Shown here: one piece after another, positions 43,447-53,161 of the stretch
Layout: each line of letters opens with the position of its first letter
Position numbering within the stretch: the stretch's first letter is position 1
The notes under the pieces: model-generated
Databases searched by the model: none
Seen by the model: the letters and a program-made list of their open reading frames with translations, nothing else
What the model was told of the DNA's origin: nothing
Made by a program: the position numbers and the translations under genes
Assembly (NCBI RefSeq): GCF_900111405.1
Contig: NZ_FOHJ01000001.1
Span: 124,001 to 188,000 of the forward strand
Direction of reading: 5' to 3'
Source of the DNA: Salinibacillus kushneri
GTDB taxonomy: Bacteria; Bacillota; Bacilli; Bacillales; Alkalibacillaceae
DNA: 64,000 nt

Positions 43447-44433
43447 TTATTCCTGCATATAAATGCTTAATAGGTATTTCGCTTCATAACTGCCTGAATG
43501 TTTATCTCTAACATATTCTTCTGCACGATTTCCGATGTGCTGTGTCCATTTCTTATGGTTCATTAGCTGTTCTGCATAATCGAGAAAGTGGCTTTCATTC
43601 GAGAATATCAGCCCGTTTTGCTGATGGGTTATAATGCTTTTATTTCCTTCATTGTCCGAAGCAAGCACGGGAAGACCAAATCCCATAGCTTCCAAAATAG
43701 CGGAGGATTGCCCCTCCGAATCCGAAGTATTAATGACACTATCGGTTTTTGCATAAATACTTCCCATATGTTTGTGATCTACTTGACCAAAATAGGTAAC
43801 CCAGTCACGGTTTTCTTCTACCAATTCTTTTACAATTGCCCCCTCTTGTTCTTCAAGAACAGGCCCCACAATCCATAGTCTGGTCTGGGGATATTTAAAA
43901 TGCAGTTTTGACAGCATCTTTATTGCAGAGGGAACATTTTTGATTTTTCTAATACCTGCTGGAAGTGTAAATACAAAGGTATTGTCTTCTTTTTGTACTG
44001 GAAAATCCGATTCTGAAAATTCACTCGTCCCTTGTGGCAAAATAAATACCTTATCTGATACAGATGGAACTTCTTTTTCCAAAATATGCTTTCCTTTTTC
44101 ATTAAAAACGTGTATGGCTTTGGCACCCTCCAGACAATCCATTACTTCAGCACGCGTTTTGGAATCAAATAAATAATAATTCAAGTCTGTACCCGTTATT
44201 GTAATCATATAAGTTTTGGGTATGTCGTTTATTTTCTGCATAAAGCGATAAAACTTGTATGCATGAAAGCCGTGTACCATATCTGCTTCTGGAAGCGCAG
44301 TAATGCCTTCATCTGTAATTGAAACAATTTCTGTTGTAACTCCTAGCTTCTCAAGACCATCAGCAATACGCTGGACCGTTACGGTATTTCCGCGAGGCTG
44401 ATGAAAATGTGGAGTGGCTAAAACTACTTTCAT
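43447..44433 (-). CDS. Glycosyltransferase family 4 (GT-B fold)
   Basis: A 328-residue soluble glycosyltransferase. N-terminal acceptor-domain start ATPHFHQPRGNTVTVQRIADGL, linker FTLPAGIRKIKNVPSAI, and the donor-site region DSEGQSSAILEAMGFGLPVLASDNEGN with the family E-x7-E motif (E of SEGQ and of LEAM). It uses a nucleotide sugar; acceptor and donor unknown. It is a single gene next to selC. Confidence 0.87.
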   Translation of the reverse strand: MKVVLATPHFHQPRGNTVTVQRIADGLEKLGVTTEIVSITDEGITALPEADMVHGFHAYKFYRFMQKINDIPKTYMITITGTDLNYYLFDSKTRAEVMDCLEGAKAIHVFNEKGKHILEKEVPSVSDKVFILPQGTSEFSESDFPVQKEDNTFVFTLPAGIRKIKNVPSAIKMLSKLHFKYPQTRLWIVGPVLEEQEGAIVKELVEENRDWVTYFGQVDHKHMGSIYAKTDSVINTSDSEGQSSAILEAMGFGLPVLASDNEGNKSIITHQQNGLIFSNESHFLDYAEQLMNHKKWTQHIGNRAEEYVRDKHSGSYEAKYLLSIYMQE

Positions 44434-44510
44434 GACCTATTCATCCTTTTAAGTGTCTCATTCTGAAGAGCTATTGATTTAGATATTATATTTAATTTAT
44501 CAAAATAAAA

Positions 44511-44543
44511 AAAGCCGTAACAATGAAAGCCATTGACGACTTA
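44511..44543 (-). terminator. Terminator of the tRNA-Sec gene
   Basis: On the minus strand AAGTCGTCAATG pairs with CATTGTTACGGCTT (small bulge) and is followed by seven T, 15 bases after the CCA end of the tRNA. Confidence 0.7.
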
Positions 44544-44557
44544 AAAACGAAAATGAT

Positions 44558-44654
44558 TGGCGGGACTGTGTGGGAATCGAACCCACCGGAGACGGCACGC
44601 GCCTCCCTCAGGGTTTTGAAGACCCAGGGGGACACCAGTCACCCATCCAACCCC
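44558..44654 (-). tRNA. selC: tRNA-Sec (anticodon UCA)
   Basis: A 97-nt tRNA with encoded CCA. The anticodon loop CTTCAAA places TCA (44617-44619) to read UGA, the same loop as Escherichia coli selC. It has a long variable arm (GC-rich, near 44585-44610), a T arm with GTTCGAT loop closed by GTGGG/CCCAC, and an enlarged D stem (GGGTGAC TGGT GTCCCCC), all marks of bacterial tRNA-Sec. The acceptor stem contains two G-U pairs. No selA, selB or selD lies in the window, so the rest of the selenocysteine machinery must be elsewhere if the system is complete. Confidence 0.92.
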
Positions 44655-44762
44655 GTAAAGAGCACATTATTTTAATAGCTTCAAAACTCACAAACGTTAT
44701 TATACATATATTTAAGTTTGTGTTCAAATGATTCAATCTAGACATTTACAATAATAAATCGA

Positions 44763-44864
44763 AAAAGGCATTGCTCCTGTAATATGCTCCTCTAAGGGGT
44801 AGAGAGATTAAATAAAAGAATCTGTTTCCTTTGGGGGTGCATATCACCTGAAACAATGCCTTTT
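44763..44864 (-). ncRNA. Long imperfect palindrome / terminator-like structure after the aldo-keto reductase gene
   Basis: AAAAGGCATTG (from 44763) pairs with CAATGCCTTTT (to 44864). Inside it, ATATGC and GCATAT segments extend the stem, with about 45 bases at the tip containing CCTCTAAGGGG. On the minus strand it ends in a T run, so it can terminate the aldo-keto reductase transcript, but at 102 bases it is far larger than a normal terminator. It may be a small RNA or a mobile palindrome. Confidence 0.4.
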
Positions 44865-44880
44865 AAAATACTTTCAAATA

Positions 44881-45705
44881 TTATCGTTTATTCATATCAT
44901 TTGGATGTGGTCCATTACGCCTGTTTTGATTTAGCTGATTAATTTCATCCATTTCCTCAGCTGTAAGCTCAAAATCAAACACATCAAAATTCTCTTCTAT
45001 TCTGGATGGAGTTACTGATTTAGGAATTACTATGGTTTTATTTTGCAGATGCCAGCCCAATACAACTTGAGCGGGGGTTTTTTGATGTGACTCAGCAATT
45101 CTTTTCACTACCTCATCTCGCAATGCTTCGCCACCTTGATCAAGCGGACTCCAAGCTTCTACAAAAATATCATGATGAGCACAGAACTCTTTTAGTTCGT
45201 TTTGTGCAAGAAAAGGATGGCATTCAATTTGATCCAGTACGGGTTTAACCTCACATTCTTCCATAATGCGTTCTAAATGTTCTTTTTCAAAATTACAAAC
45301 CCCAATTGCTTTTACTCGGCCATCATGATAAAGCTTTTCTAATGCTTTATAGGTTTCCACATAGTCATCAAACTCAGGTGTTGGCCAATGAATCAAATAT
45401 AAATCTACATAGTCAAGCCCAAGTCTTTCCAGGCTTTCATCAAAAGCACGAATAGTATTTTCATATCCCTGGTCACTGTTCCAGACCTTCGTTGTAATAA
45501 ATAAATCCTCACGTGGAACGCCAGAGTCTTTAATGGCCTTTCCAACGCCTTTCTCATTCTGATAAATCATCGCTGTGTCAATTGATCTGTAGCCAACCTC
45601 AAGGGCTTTCGATACAGCTTCTGTTGCCTGATCATTTTCTACTTTCCAGACACCAAAACCAAGCTGCGGCATCTTTACGCCGTTGTTTAACGTTACATAG
45701 TTCAT
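44881..45705 (-). CDS. Aldo/keto reductase
   Basis: A 274-residue TIM-barrel reductase with the catalytic set Asp (IDTAMIYQNE), Tyr (same segment), Lys (FITTKVWNSD) and His (LYLIHWPTP), plus the NADPH region VIPKSVTPSRIEENF. Close to Bacillus YvgN/YtbE, which reduce glyoxal, methylglyoxal and other aldehydes. Single gene; long palindrome immediately downstream. Confidence 0.93.
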   Translation of the reverse strand: MNYVTLNNGVKMPQLGFGVWKVENDQATEAVSKALEVGYRSIDTAMIYQNEKGVGKAIKDSGVPREDLFITTKVWNSDQGYENTIRAFDESLERLGLDYVDLYLIHWPTPEFDDYVETYKALEKLYHDGRVKAIGVCNFEKEHLERIMEECEVKPVLDQIECHPFLAQNELKEFCAHHDIFVEAWSPLDQGGEALRDEVVKRIAESHQKTPAQVVLGWHLQNKTIVIPKSVTPSRIEENFDVFDFELTAEEMDEINQLNQNRRNGPHPNDMNKR

Positions 45706-45854
45706 CTGATATTTCTCCTTTCTAAGTATTGACAGTTGTACAAGTATATTTTTTCTAAATCATCCTCAAAAATACCATATATATGTAGGCATGTCATTTC
45801 TAAGCAACTGCTGGTGTTATGTTAGAATGGCCATTTTAACATCTATGAATAAAA

Positions 45855-45878
45855 AATCCCGCCTTGGGTGGCGGAATT
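45855..45878 (-). terminator. Terminator of the glutamate synthase operon
   Basis: Stem AATCCCGCC / GGCGGAATT (one mismatch) with a 6-nt loop. On the minus strand a T run (complement of the A run at 45851-45856) follows. It lies 12 bases after the small-subunit stop codon. Confidence 0.75.
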
Positions 45879-45889
45879 TTTTTTCTTTA

Positions 45890-47377
45890 CTATACAACCT
45901 TCTTAGTCGTTTCTTCCGTTAAATAGTCATGCACCTGCTCAGCAACTTCACGTCCTTCACGAATCGCCCAAACAACAAGACTCTGTCCCCGACGTGCATC
46001 ACCTGCAGCGTAAACACCTTCTTCACTCGTACGATAGTCTTTCATTCCGTCTATTGTCCAGATGCGTCCGCGTTCATCGGTTTTTAATCCAAAGTGTTCT
46101 AAGACCTCTTGTTCAGGTCCTGTAAAGCCAATCGCAACTAAAACCAGATCAGCTTCCCAGACTTGTTCAGTTCCCGGTATTTCTTTTGTAACCAGCTTCC
46201 CGTCTTCATAAACTTTCTCTACATTTAGCGTATGCAAAGCTTTTACATGTCCCTGTTCATTTTGTTCAAAGCGTTGCGTTAAAATTTCATACTTACGTGG
46301 ATCTTCCCCTTGGACGCTTAATCCCTCTTTATAGCCATAATCTAATTTAAATGTCATTGGAAATTCTGGCCAAGGATTGTCATCCGTTCGTTCCTCAGAA
46401 TTTTTCGGGTGTTTACCAAACTGAACGACACGCTTACAATTTTGACGAAGAGCAGTAGCGACACAGTCAGCACCTGTGTCACCACCCCCGATAACAACTA
46501 CGTTTTTACCTTCAGCTGAAATTGGCGTATCTTTTGGATCGGTTTCAAGTGCTTTCGTAGCAGCTGTTAAATAGTCCATCGCAAAATGGATTCCACTACT
46601 ATCACGGTTTTCTAAAGGAATATCACGCGGATCTTGAGCACCAGTACACATGATGACCGCATCATACTCACGATTTAATTCATCACGTGTAATATCAACA
46701 CCAACCTCTGTGTTACAAGCAAACTCAATACCCGACTCTTTCATCACATTAATTCGACGATTAACGGTATCCTTTTCTAATTTCATATTTGGAATCCCAT
46801 ACATCAAGAGTCCACCAGGTCTGTCATCTCGTTCAAAAACCGTTACACGATGGCCTTGTTCATTAAGCTGATCAGCAGCTGCCAAACCAGCTGGTCCTGA
46901 ACCAACAACAGCTACACGTTTTCCTGTACGACGAGCCGGAACTTTCGCCTGAACCCAGCCATTGTCAAAACCTCGTTCGATAATCTCGTTTTCAATCGAT
47001 TTAATGGTAACCGGATCATCATTAATTGCAAGAGTGCAGGAACCTTCACAAGGAGCAGGACATACGCGGCCGGTGAATTCCGGAAAATTATTCGTTTCTT
47101 CCAAACGCGCGAGTGCCTCCTGCCAGTTTTCTTCACTTACAAGTTCATTCCACTCAGGGATAAAATTATTAACAGGACAACCAACATAATCACCATCCCA
47201 CTCGGCACCTGTGTGACAAAAGGGTGTACCACAGTCCATACAGCGTGAGCTTTGGCGTTTTAACTCGTCATCATCAAAACGAAGGACGTATTCTTCCCAG
47301 CTCTTAATACGCTCTATGGGGTCCCGCACTTCCTGGTCTTTTCGGTTAAATTCCATGAATCCTTTTAAATACCCCAT
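45890..47377 (-). CDS. gltD: Glutamate synthase small (beta) subunit
   Basis: A 495-residue NADPH-dependent subunit (called gltB in B. subtilis). The N-terminus binds two 4Fe-4S clusters (CMDCGTPFCH, CPVNNFIPEWNELV, CPAPCEGSCTL), followed by an FAD-binding GSGPAGLAAADQL, an NADPH-binding GGGDTGADCVA and the C-terminal AAGDARRGQSLVVWAI. It passes electrons from NADPH to the large subunit for glutamate formation from glutamine and 2-oxoglutarate. 24 nt downstream of the large subunit gene; start behind AAAAGGAGGGG. Confidence 0.96.
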   Translation of the reverse strand: MGYLKGFMEFNRKDQEVRDPIERIKSWEEYVLRFDDDELKRQSSRCMDCGTPFCHTGAEWDGDYVGCPVNNFIPEWNELVSEENWQEALARLEETNNFPEFTGRVCPAPCEGSCTLAINDDPVTIKSIENEIIERGFDNGWVQAKVPARRTGKRVAVVGSGPAGLAAADQLNEQGHRVTVFERDDRPGGLLMYGIPNMKLEKDTVNRRINVMKESGIEFACNTEVGVDITRDELNREYDAVIMCTGAQDPRDIPLENRDSSGIHFAMDYLTAATKALETDPKDTPISAEGKNVVVIGGGDTGADCVATALRQNCKRVVQFGKHPKNSEERTDDNPWPEFPMTFKLDYGYKEGLSVQGEDPRKYEILTQRFEQNEQGHVKALHTLNVEKVYEDGKLVTKEIPGTEQVWEADLVLVAIGFTGPEQEVLEHFGLKTDERGRIWTIDGMKDYRTSEEGVYAAGDARRGQSLVVWAIREGREVAEQVHDYLTEETTKKVV

Positions 47378-47401
47378 GTTGTTCCCCTCCTTTTGTCATT
47401 A

Positions 47402-50400
47402 TTATTGCACCACTTTTTCCTGCGTTGTACTTTCGTCGTGCGATAGCATGGCTTTATACTCCTCCGGTATAATTTTCACAAACTGATGTACGACTGTTTC
47501 CCAATGATTTAATAGATATTTCGCACGCTTACTTCCTGTATATTGCACATGCTTTAGCAGCATATCTTTAACTTCATTTCTATCATCCTGATTATCAAGT
47601 TTCTCGAATAAAACGAATTCTTTATTACACTTTCTTTTAACTTCTTTGGCATCATTTGCCCAGATGTAGGCAATTCCACCCGACATACCAGCTGCAAAGT
47701 TTTTGCCAATACCCCCAAGAACTACAACACGACCGCCTGTCATATATTCACATCCATTATCACCAACACCTTCGACAACGGCACGCGCGCCGCTATTACG
47801 AACCGCAAAGCGTTCACCTGCACCTCCATTGATATAGGCCTCACCACTTGTTGCACCAAATAAAGCGACGTTACCAATTATGACTTCTTCCATACGATGT
47901 AAAGCTGACGGTAGATTTGGCTGAAAAATTAATTTACCTCCTGATAGTCCTTTCCCGACATAATCATTTCCATCGCCCTTAACATGCATAGTCACACCAT
48001 TTGGTACAAACGAACCAAAGCTTTGACCGGCTGAACCTGTAAAATGCAGGTCTATCGTATCCTCAGGTAAACCTTCTTCACCGTACCGTTTGGAGACTTC
48101 ATACCCAAGTGTAGTTCCAACGGTCCGATTCTTATTCTCAATTGGTAAATCTAATTGTACAGTTTCACCATTTTCTATTGCTTCTTTCAACTGTGGAATA
48201 AGCTTAGACGTATCCAGATGATGTTCATCAAAAACATTTATTTCTGGACGTTTGTTGTTAAGCCAGCTTGCATCTGTTGTATTTAACAGTGGGCCTAAAT
48301 CAAGCTGTTTGGCCTTTGGATGATCAGCTTTCTTCTGACTCACGGTTAATAAGTCCGTACGACCTATTAATTCATCCAGGGAACGTACACCAAGCTGTGC
48401 CATAATTTCACGCATTTCTTCTGCGACAAAGCGCATGAAATTGACAACATGATCGGCCTGGCCTGCAAACTTATCACGTAGCTCAGGGTTTTGAGTAGCA
48501 ATACCTACAGGGCACGTGTCTAAGTGGCAGGCACGTATTAAAATACATCCCAGTACAACCATTGGAGCTGTTGAGAAGCCATATTCTTCCGCTCCAAGGA
48601 GGGCTGCTTTAATCACATCACGACCAGTCATAAGCTTCCCATCTGTCTCAAGTCGAACGCGCTCACGTAAACCATTTAAAACTAATGTCTGGTGCGCTTC
48701 AGCTAATCCTAACTCCCACGGTAAACCTGCATGACGTATACTTGTTTTAGGTGAAGCCCCTGTACCGCCTTCATAACCACTGATTAAAATAACATCGGCT
48801 TTCCCTTTCGCAACACCGGCTGCAATCGTTCCAACACCAGACTTCGCAACCAGTTTTACATTCAAGCGTGCATCCGGATTAGCATGCTTTAAGTCATAAA
48901 TTAATTGAGCTAAATCCTCAATGGAATAAATATCATGATGCGGTGGTGGTGAAATTAAACCAACACCAGGCGTAGATTTTCGGACTTCTGCAATCCAAGG
49001 GTGTACTTTTTTACCAGGAAGATGACCACCTTCACCTGGTTTAGCACCTTGGGCCATTTTAATTTGAATTTCATCCGCATTAGTTAAATAATAACTCGTA
49101 ACACCAAAGCGACCAGAGGCGACCTGTTTAATTGCACTTCTTCTAAAGTCACCATTCTCATCAGGGGTGAAGCGACTAGGATCTTCTCCTCCTTCACCAC
49201 TATTACTTTTACCACCAATTCGATTCATCGCTATCGCCAGCATTTCATGTGCTTCCTGACTGAGTGCACCGTAGGACATCGCACCCGACTTAAATCTCTT
49301 CCATATAGTTTCTACTGACTCGACTTCTTCAATAGGAATAGATTTCGACTCATCAACTTTAAAATCCAACAAGTCACGTAAGTATGTTACTTTTTCATTT
49401 TCGACAAGCTTTGAATACTTTTCATATAAAGTTTTACTATTCATCCGTGCGGCATGCTGAAGCGTATGAATCGTTCTTGGGTTAAACGCGTGATACTCCC
49501 CGTCATGACGCCACTGCATATCACCACCAGATGGTAATGTCGAACGATTTTCATAATAAGCAATACGATGTCTGGTTAACGACTCTTCGGCAATTGTCTC
49601 TAATCCAATACCACCAAGCTTAGACGACGTACCATAGAAATATCGATTTATGACATCACGATTAATTCCAATAGCTTCAAATGTCTGTGCTCCACGGTAA
49701 CTTTGAATCGTTGAAATCCCCATTTTCGACATCACTTTTACAATCCCGGAAGTTGCAGCTTCCCGGTAACGCGCAATAGCTGTTTCATAACGATAACCTT
49801 CTATAAATTCATCGTCCACCAGCTTTTCAATCGAACGATATGCTAGATATGGATAAATAATATCAACGCCATACCCAATTAAAACAGAGAACTGATGAAC
49901 ATCACGGGCTTCAGCCGTTTCCAGAATTAAGCTTGCTTTCGTCCGCAATCCTTTACGAACCAAGTGATGATGTAATCCACTCACCACTAATAGTGATGGC
50001 ATTGCCACACGATCAATCGACATATCACGATCGGTTAACACAATTAGTGATACACCTTGTTCAATCGCATTTTCAACCCGCTGAAAAAGCGATTCTAATG
50101 CAGCCCCCATGCCAGCTGTTCCACGGGAAACAGGATAAGTAGTTGACACACGCTCAAACCGGAAGTCACTTCGACTATTATGAATTACCGCATCAAACTC
50201 TTGCTTCGTTAAAATTGGTGTATATAAACGAATCCTTTTACAATGCTCTGGTCCATCATCTAAGAAATTATGGCGTGGACCAAGATAAGAAGTAGTGGAC
50301 GTCACCCCTTTTTCACGAATCGCATCAATCGGTGGATTCGTTACCTGGGCGAATAATTGCTTAAAATAGTTAAACAACAATTGTGGTTGTTCTGATAAAA

Positions 50401-51916
50401 CAGCTAATGGTGTGTCATTCCCCATTGAACCGATGGGGTCTTTTTTTTCCGTGACCATTGGAACAATGTTTTTCATCATTTCTTCTTTCGTGTAACCATT
50501 CGCTAACTGAAATGGAAGAAGCTCATCCTTAGGTAGGTCCTCGGAGAAATCACTCTCCGGTAAACCTTTTAACTGAACTTGCGAATCATTCAACCATTCA
50601 CGATATGGAAATTTTGTTGCAATTTCACGCTTAATATCTTCATTAAACAGCACATCGCGCTTTTCTAAATCAACTAAAATCATCTCACCTGGAGCAAGAC
50701 GTCCTTTTTGAACAACTTGTTCTGGTTCGATATCAACAACACCTACTTCAGAAGATAAAACAATACGATTATCCTCCGTAATATAATAACGCGCGGGACG
50801 GAGTCCATTACGATCAAGTGATGCTCCAATTTGCTTACCATTTGTATAAGCAATTGCTGTTGGGCCATCCCATGGTTCCATAATGGTGCTTAAATATTCA
50901 AAGCACGCACGTTCAGGGTCCTTCATCTGTTCATTTAAATCCCAGGCCTCAGGCACCATCATCATTGCCGTTTGAGACATTGTACGACCATTTGTTACTA
51001 AGTACTCAAATGCCTGATCAAGCATACCTGAGTCACTGGAATCTTCATCAATAATAGGTAAAAGCTCCTTGTGGCGCTCTTCATAAACATGAGAAATGGC
51101 AGCTGTTTCACGCGCCTTCATCCAATTTATATTTCCTGTAATCGTATTAATCTCACCATTATGCATTAACATACGGTTAGGATGTGCGCGCTCCCAGGAC
51201 GGAAACGTATTTGTACTATATCGGGAATGCACCATACCAAATGCCGTTTTAGCCTTTGAATCATTTAAATCTAAATAAAATCGATTCATCTGTTCCGGTG
51301 TCAGCATTCCTTTATACACAATAGTCTCTGGCGATAAACTCGCAAAATAAAATGGACCCTCTTTAAGCTCATCCATTTTAGAAACACGTTTTTCAATGAT
51401 GCGACGGACTAAGTAGAGGGATTGTGTGAATTTTTCTACTGAATGCGTCCCTTCAGGCCTTTTAATAAAGACCTGACGAATATATGGCATCGTAGATTTA
51501 GCTGTCTCTGAAAGCATGGAATCATCAACAGGAACCGTTCGCCACCCGATTAAATCGTGCTTTTCCTCTTTTATTACTTGTTCTACAACAGACTCAGCCT
51601 GCTTTCTTAAATGCTCCTGTTGTGGTAAAAACAGCATACCAACAGCATACTCACCTTGTTGGGGCAGCATTTGATTCCATTGTTTGCGAAACAGCTCATC
51701 TGGAATTTGCATCATGATACCTGCACCGTCACCTGTATTAGGATCTGATCCCCGACCACCACGATGCTCTAGTCGACAGAGGATCGTGATTGCATCTTGA
51801 ATCATTTGATGCGTTTGATTCCCATCTATACTTGCAATAAAGCCAATACCGCACGCATCACTTTCAAACTTGGGATCATACAACCCTTGTTTTTGTGGAA
51901 GTACTGTTCGAATCAT
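47402..51916 (-). CDS. gltB: Glutamate synthase large (alpha) subunit
   Basis: A 1504-residue enzyme (gltA in B. subtilis), start taken as ATG 51916 (MIRTVLPQKQGLYD), which puts the nucleophile Cys at residue 22 after a short propeptide (ESDACGIGF). Order: class II glutaminase domain, central domain, FMN-binding synthase barrel (GGEDPSRF, KPGEGGHLPG, SGYEGGTGASP), 3Fe-4S cluster Cys region (CHLDTCPVGIATQ) and the C-terminal GXGXG beta-helix (GGRVVVLGGIGKNFAAGMSGG). Full length. Divergent from gltC, which should control it. Confidence 0.96.
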   Translation of the reverse strand: MIRTVLPQKQGLYDPKFESDACGIGFIASIDGNQTHQMIQDAITILCRLEHRGGRGSDPNTGDGAGIMMQIPDELFRKQWNQMLPQQGEYAVGMLFLPQQEHLRKQAESVVEQVIKEEKHDLIGWRTVPVDDSMLSETAKSTMPYIRQVFIKRPEGTHSVEKFTQSLYLVRRIIEKRVSKMDELKEGPFYFASLSPETIVYKGMLTPEQMNRFYLDLNDSKAKTAFGMVHSRYSTNTFPSWERAHPNRMLMHNGEINTITGNINWMKARETAAISHVYEERHKELLPIIDEDSSDSGMLDQAFEYLVTNGRTMSQTAMMMVPEAWDLNEQMKDPERACFEYLSTIMEPWDGPTAIAYTNGKQIGASLDRNGLRPARYYITEDNRIVLSSEVGVVDIEPEQVVQKGRLAPGEMILVDLEKRDVLFNEDIKREIATKFPYREWLNDSQVQLKGLPESDFSEDLPKDELLPFQLANGYTKEEMMKNIVPMVTEKKDPIGSMGNDTPLAVLSEQPQLLFNYFKQLFAQVTNPPIDAIREKGVTSTTSYLGPRHNFLDDGPEHCKRIRLYTPILTKQEFDAVIHNSRSDFRFERVSTTYPVSRGTAGMGAALESLFQRVENAIEQGVSLIVLTDRDMSIDRVAMPSLLVVSGLHHHLVRKGLRTKASLILETAEARDVHQFSVLIGYGVDIIYPYLAYRSIEKLVDDEFIEGYRYETAIARYREAATSGIVKVMSKMGISTIQSYRGAQTFEAIGINRDVINRYFYGTSSKLGGIGLETIAEESLTRHRIAYYENRSTLPSGGDMQWRHDGEYHAFNPRTIHTLQHAARMNSKTLYEKYSKLVENEKVTYLRDLLDFKVDESKSIPIEEVESVETIWKRFKSGAMSYGALSQEAHEMLAIAMNRIGGKSNSGEGGEDPSRFTPDENGDFRRSAIKQVASGRFGVTSYYLTNADEIQIKMAQGAKPGEGGHLPGKKVHPWIAEVRKSTPGVGLISPPPHHDIYSIEDLAQLIYDLKHANPDARLNVKLVAKSGVGTIAAGVAKGKADVILISGYEGGTGASPKTSIRHAGLPWELGLAEAHQTLVLNGLRERVRLETDGKLMTGRDVIKAALLGAEEYGFSTAPMVVLGCILIRACHLDTCPVGIATQNPELRDKFAGQADHVVNFMRFVAEEMREIMAQLGVRSLDELIGRTDLLTVSQKKADHPKAKQLDLGPLLNTTDASWLNNKRPEINVFDEHHLDTSKLIPQLKEAIENGETVQLDLPIENKNRTVGTTLGYEVSKRYGEEGLPEDTIDLHFTGSAGQSFGSFVPNGVTMHVKGDGNDYVGKGLSGGKLIFQPNLPSALHRMEEVIIGNVALFGATSGEAYINGGAGERFAVRNSGARAVVEGVGDNGCEYMTGGRVVVLGGIGKNFAAGMSGGIAYIWANDAKEVKRKCNKEFVLFEKLDNQDDRNEVKDMLLKHVQYTGSKRAKYLLNHWETVVHQFVKIIPEEYKAMLSHDESTTQEKVVQ

Positions 51917-52039
51917 TGCCTCACCCCATCCTTTCCATTGGATTAAATAAAGAAAACTTGAGTACATTAAAGGGATCTTTAGAAACCCTCATGCTTTGTG
52001 CAAGCTATACGGCGCCGGAAATTGTCTAGTTGCACTTAT

Positions 52040-52099
52040 ACTATCTTCCGATTTATCTGATAAATTTTTGATAGTAAAAAATAAACTCGCAAATGCGAG
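52040..52099. promoter_or_regulatory. GltC-gltAB intergenic control region with nested palindromes
   Basis: Between the divergent gltC and glutamate synthase genes lie a perfect 15-bp palindrome ATTTATCTGATAAAT (52051-52065) framed by ACTATC (52040) and GATAGT (52070), and a second palindrome CTCGCAAATGCGAG (52086-52099). GltC and TnrA are the known regulators of this intergenic region in B. subtilis; which element binds which protein here is inference. Confidence 0.5.
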
Positions 52100-52255
52100 A
52101 ATGCCATATAATTTTCGGTAAATTAAAATTTATTAAAAAAATGGTAAAAGTCCGACAGGTATTTAAATCATATAATTTTTTTGTTATGCTTTCAATATAT
52201 ATATTCGATACTATTAATCGCAAAATGAGATAACAGTTGGATAAAGGGTGATATG

Positions 52256-53161
52256 ATGGAGCTTAGGCAAATTAAATATTTTATAAAAGTGGCGGAATTA
52301 GAACACGTGAGTGAGGCTGCTGCTGAATTACACGTCGCCCAATCAGCTGTTAGCAGACAGATTGCCAATCTGGAAAATGAACTTGGAGTTAAACTGTTCT
52401 TACGTGGGGGAAGGAAAATTCAACTGACACCGGTAGGAGAAATTTTCCTTGAACGGGTGAAATCGGCGATGGTTGAGTTTGAAAAAGCAGAAAGAGAAAT
52501 ATATGAATACTTAAATCCAGAAAGCGGTAATATTCGGCTCGGATTTCCAACAAGTCTAGCTGCCAAGACGTTGCCAAATGTAATCTCAGCCTTTCGAAAA
52601 GAGCATCCGCAGATTGGATTTCAATTGTATCAGGGAACAGTCAGTGAATTAACAGAAGCGGTTATTTCAGGTCAGATCGATATTGCCTTCGTCTCTCCTG
52701 TCCCGTCCCACCATGAGGAAGTTAAAGGTCATATCTTCTTTACTGAAAAAATGATGGCCTTATTACCCAATAATCATGAATTTGCTAACGAACCCTATTT
52801 ACGTTTAGTCCAATTAAGATATGAACCGTTTGTGATTTTCAGGCAAGGCTATCATATTCGGGAAATTATTATGAAGGCTTGTTCCCAGGTTGGTTTTCAA
52901 CCAAGGATTGCCTTTGAAGGAGAAGATGTTGATACCATTAAAGGACTAGTCTCAGCTGGCCTTGGTGTAAGCTTACTCCCTGAAATTACACTAAATGACC
53001 TGCCGATGCGTGATACAAAGCCGGTTGAAATTATTGAACCAAATGTCTCACGAACAGTCGGTATTATCCTGCCATCAAACCGGGAAGTTGCCCCATCTGA
53101 ACAAGTCTTTTTTCAATTTCTACAATCTTATTATGAAAGGCTTAACAATTTTGGTTATTAA
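52256..53161 (+). CDS. gltC: LysR-type regulator of glutamate synthase, GltC
   Basis: A 301-residue LysR regulator with N-terminal winged helix (ELRQIKYFIKVAELEHVSEAA, VAQSAVSRQIANLENELGVKLF) and a periplasmic-binding-like effector domain (GFPTSLAAKTLPNVISAF, GEDVDTIKGLVSAGLGVSLLPE). These blocks match B. subtilis GltC closely, and it sits divergently from gltAB, as there. It activates the operon and responds to 2-oxoglutarate and glutamate. The second of two adjacent ATGs (52256) matches the MELRQ start and spacing. Confidence 0.93.
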   Translation: MELRQIKYFIKVAELEHVSEAAAELHVAQSAVSRQIANLENELGVKLFLRGGRKIQLTPVGEIFLERVKSAMVEFEKAEREIYEYLNPESGNIRLGFPTSLAAKTLPNVISAFRKEHPQIGFQLYQGTVSELTEAVISGQIDIAFVSPVPSHHEEVKGHIFFTEKMMALLPNNHEFANEPYLRLVQLRYEPFVIFRQGYHIREIIMKACSQVGFQPRIAFEGEDVDTIKGLVSAGLGVSLLPEITLNDLPMRDTKPVEIIEPNVSRTVGIILPSNREVAPSEQVFFQFLQSYYERLNNFGY

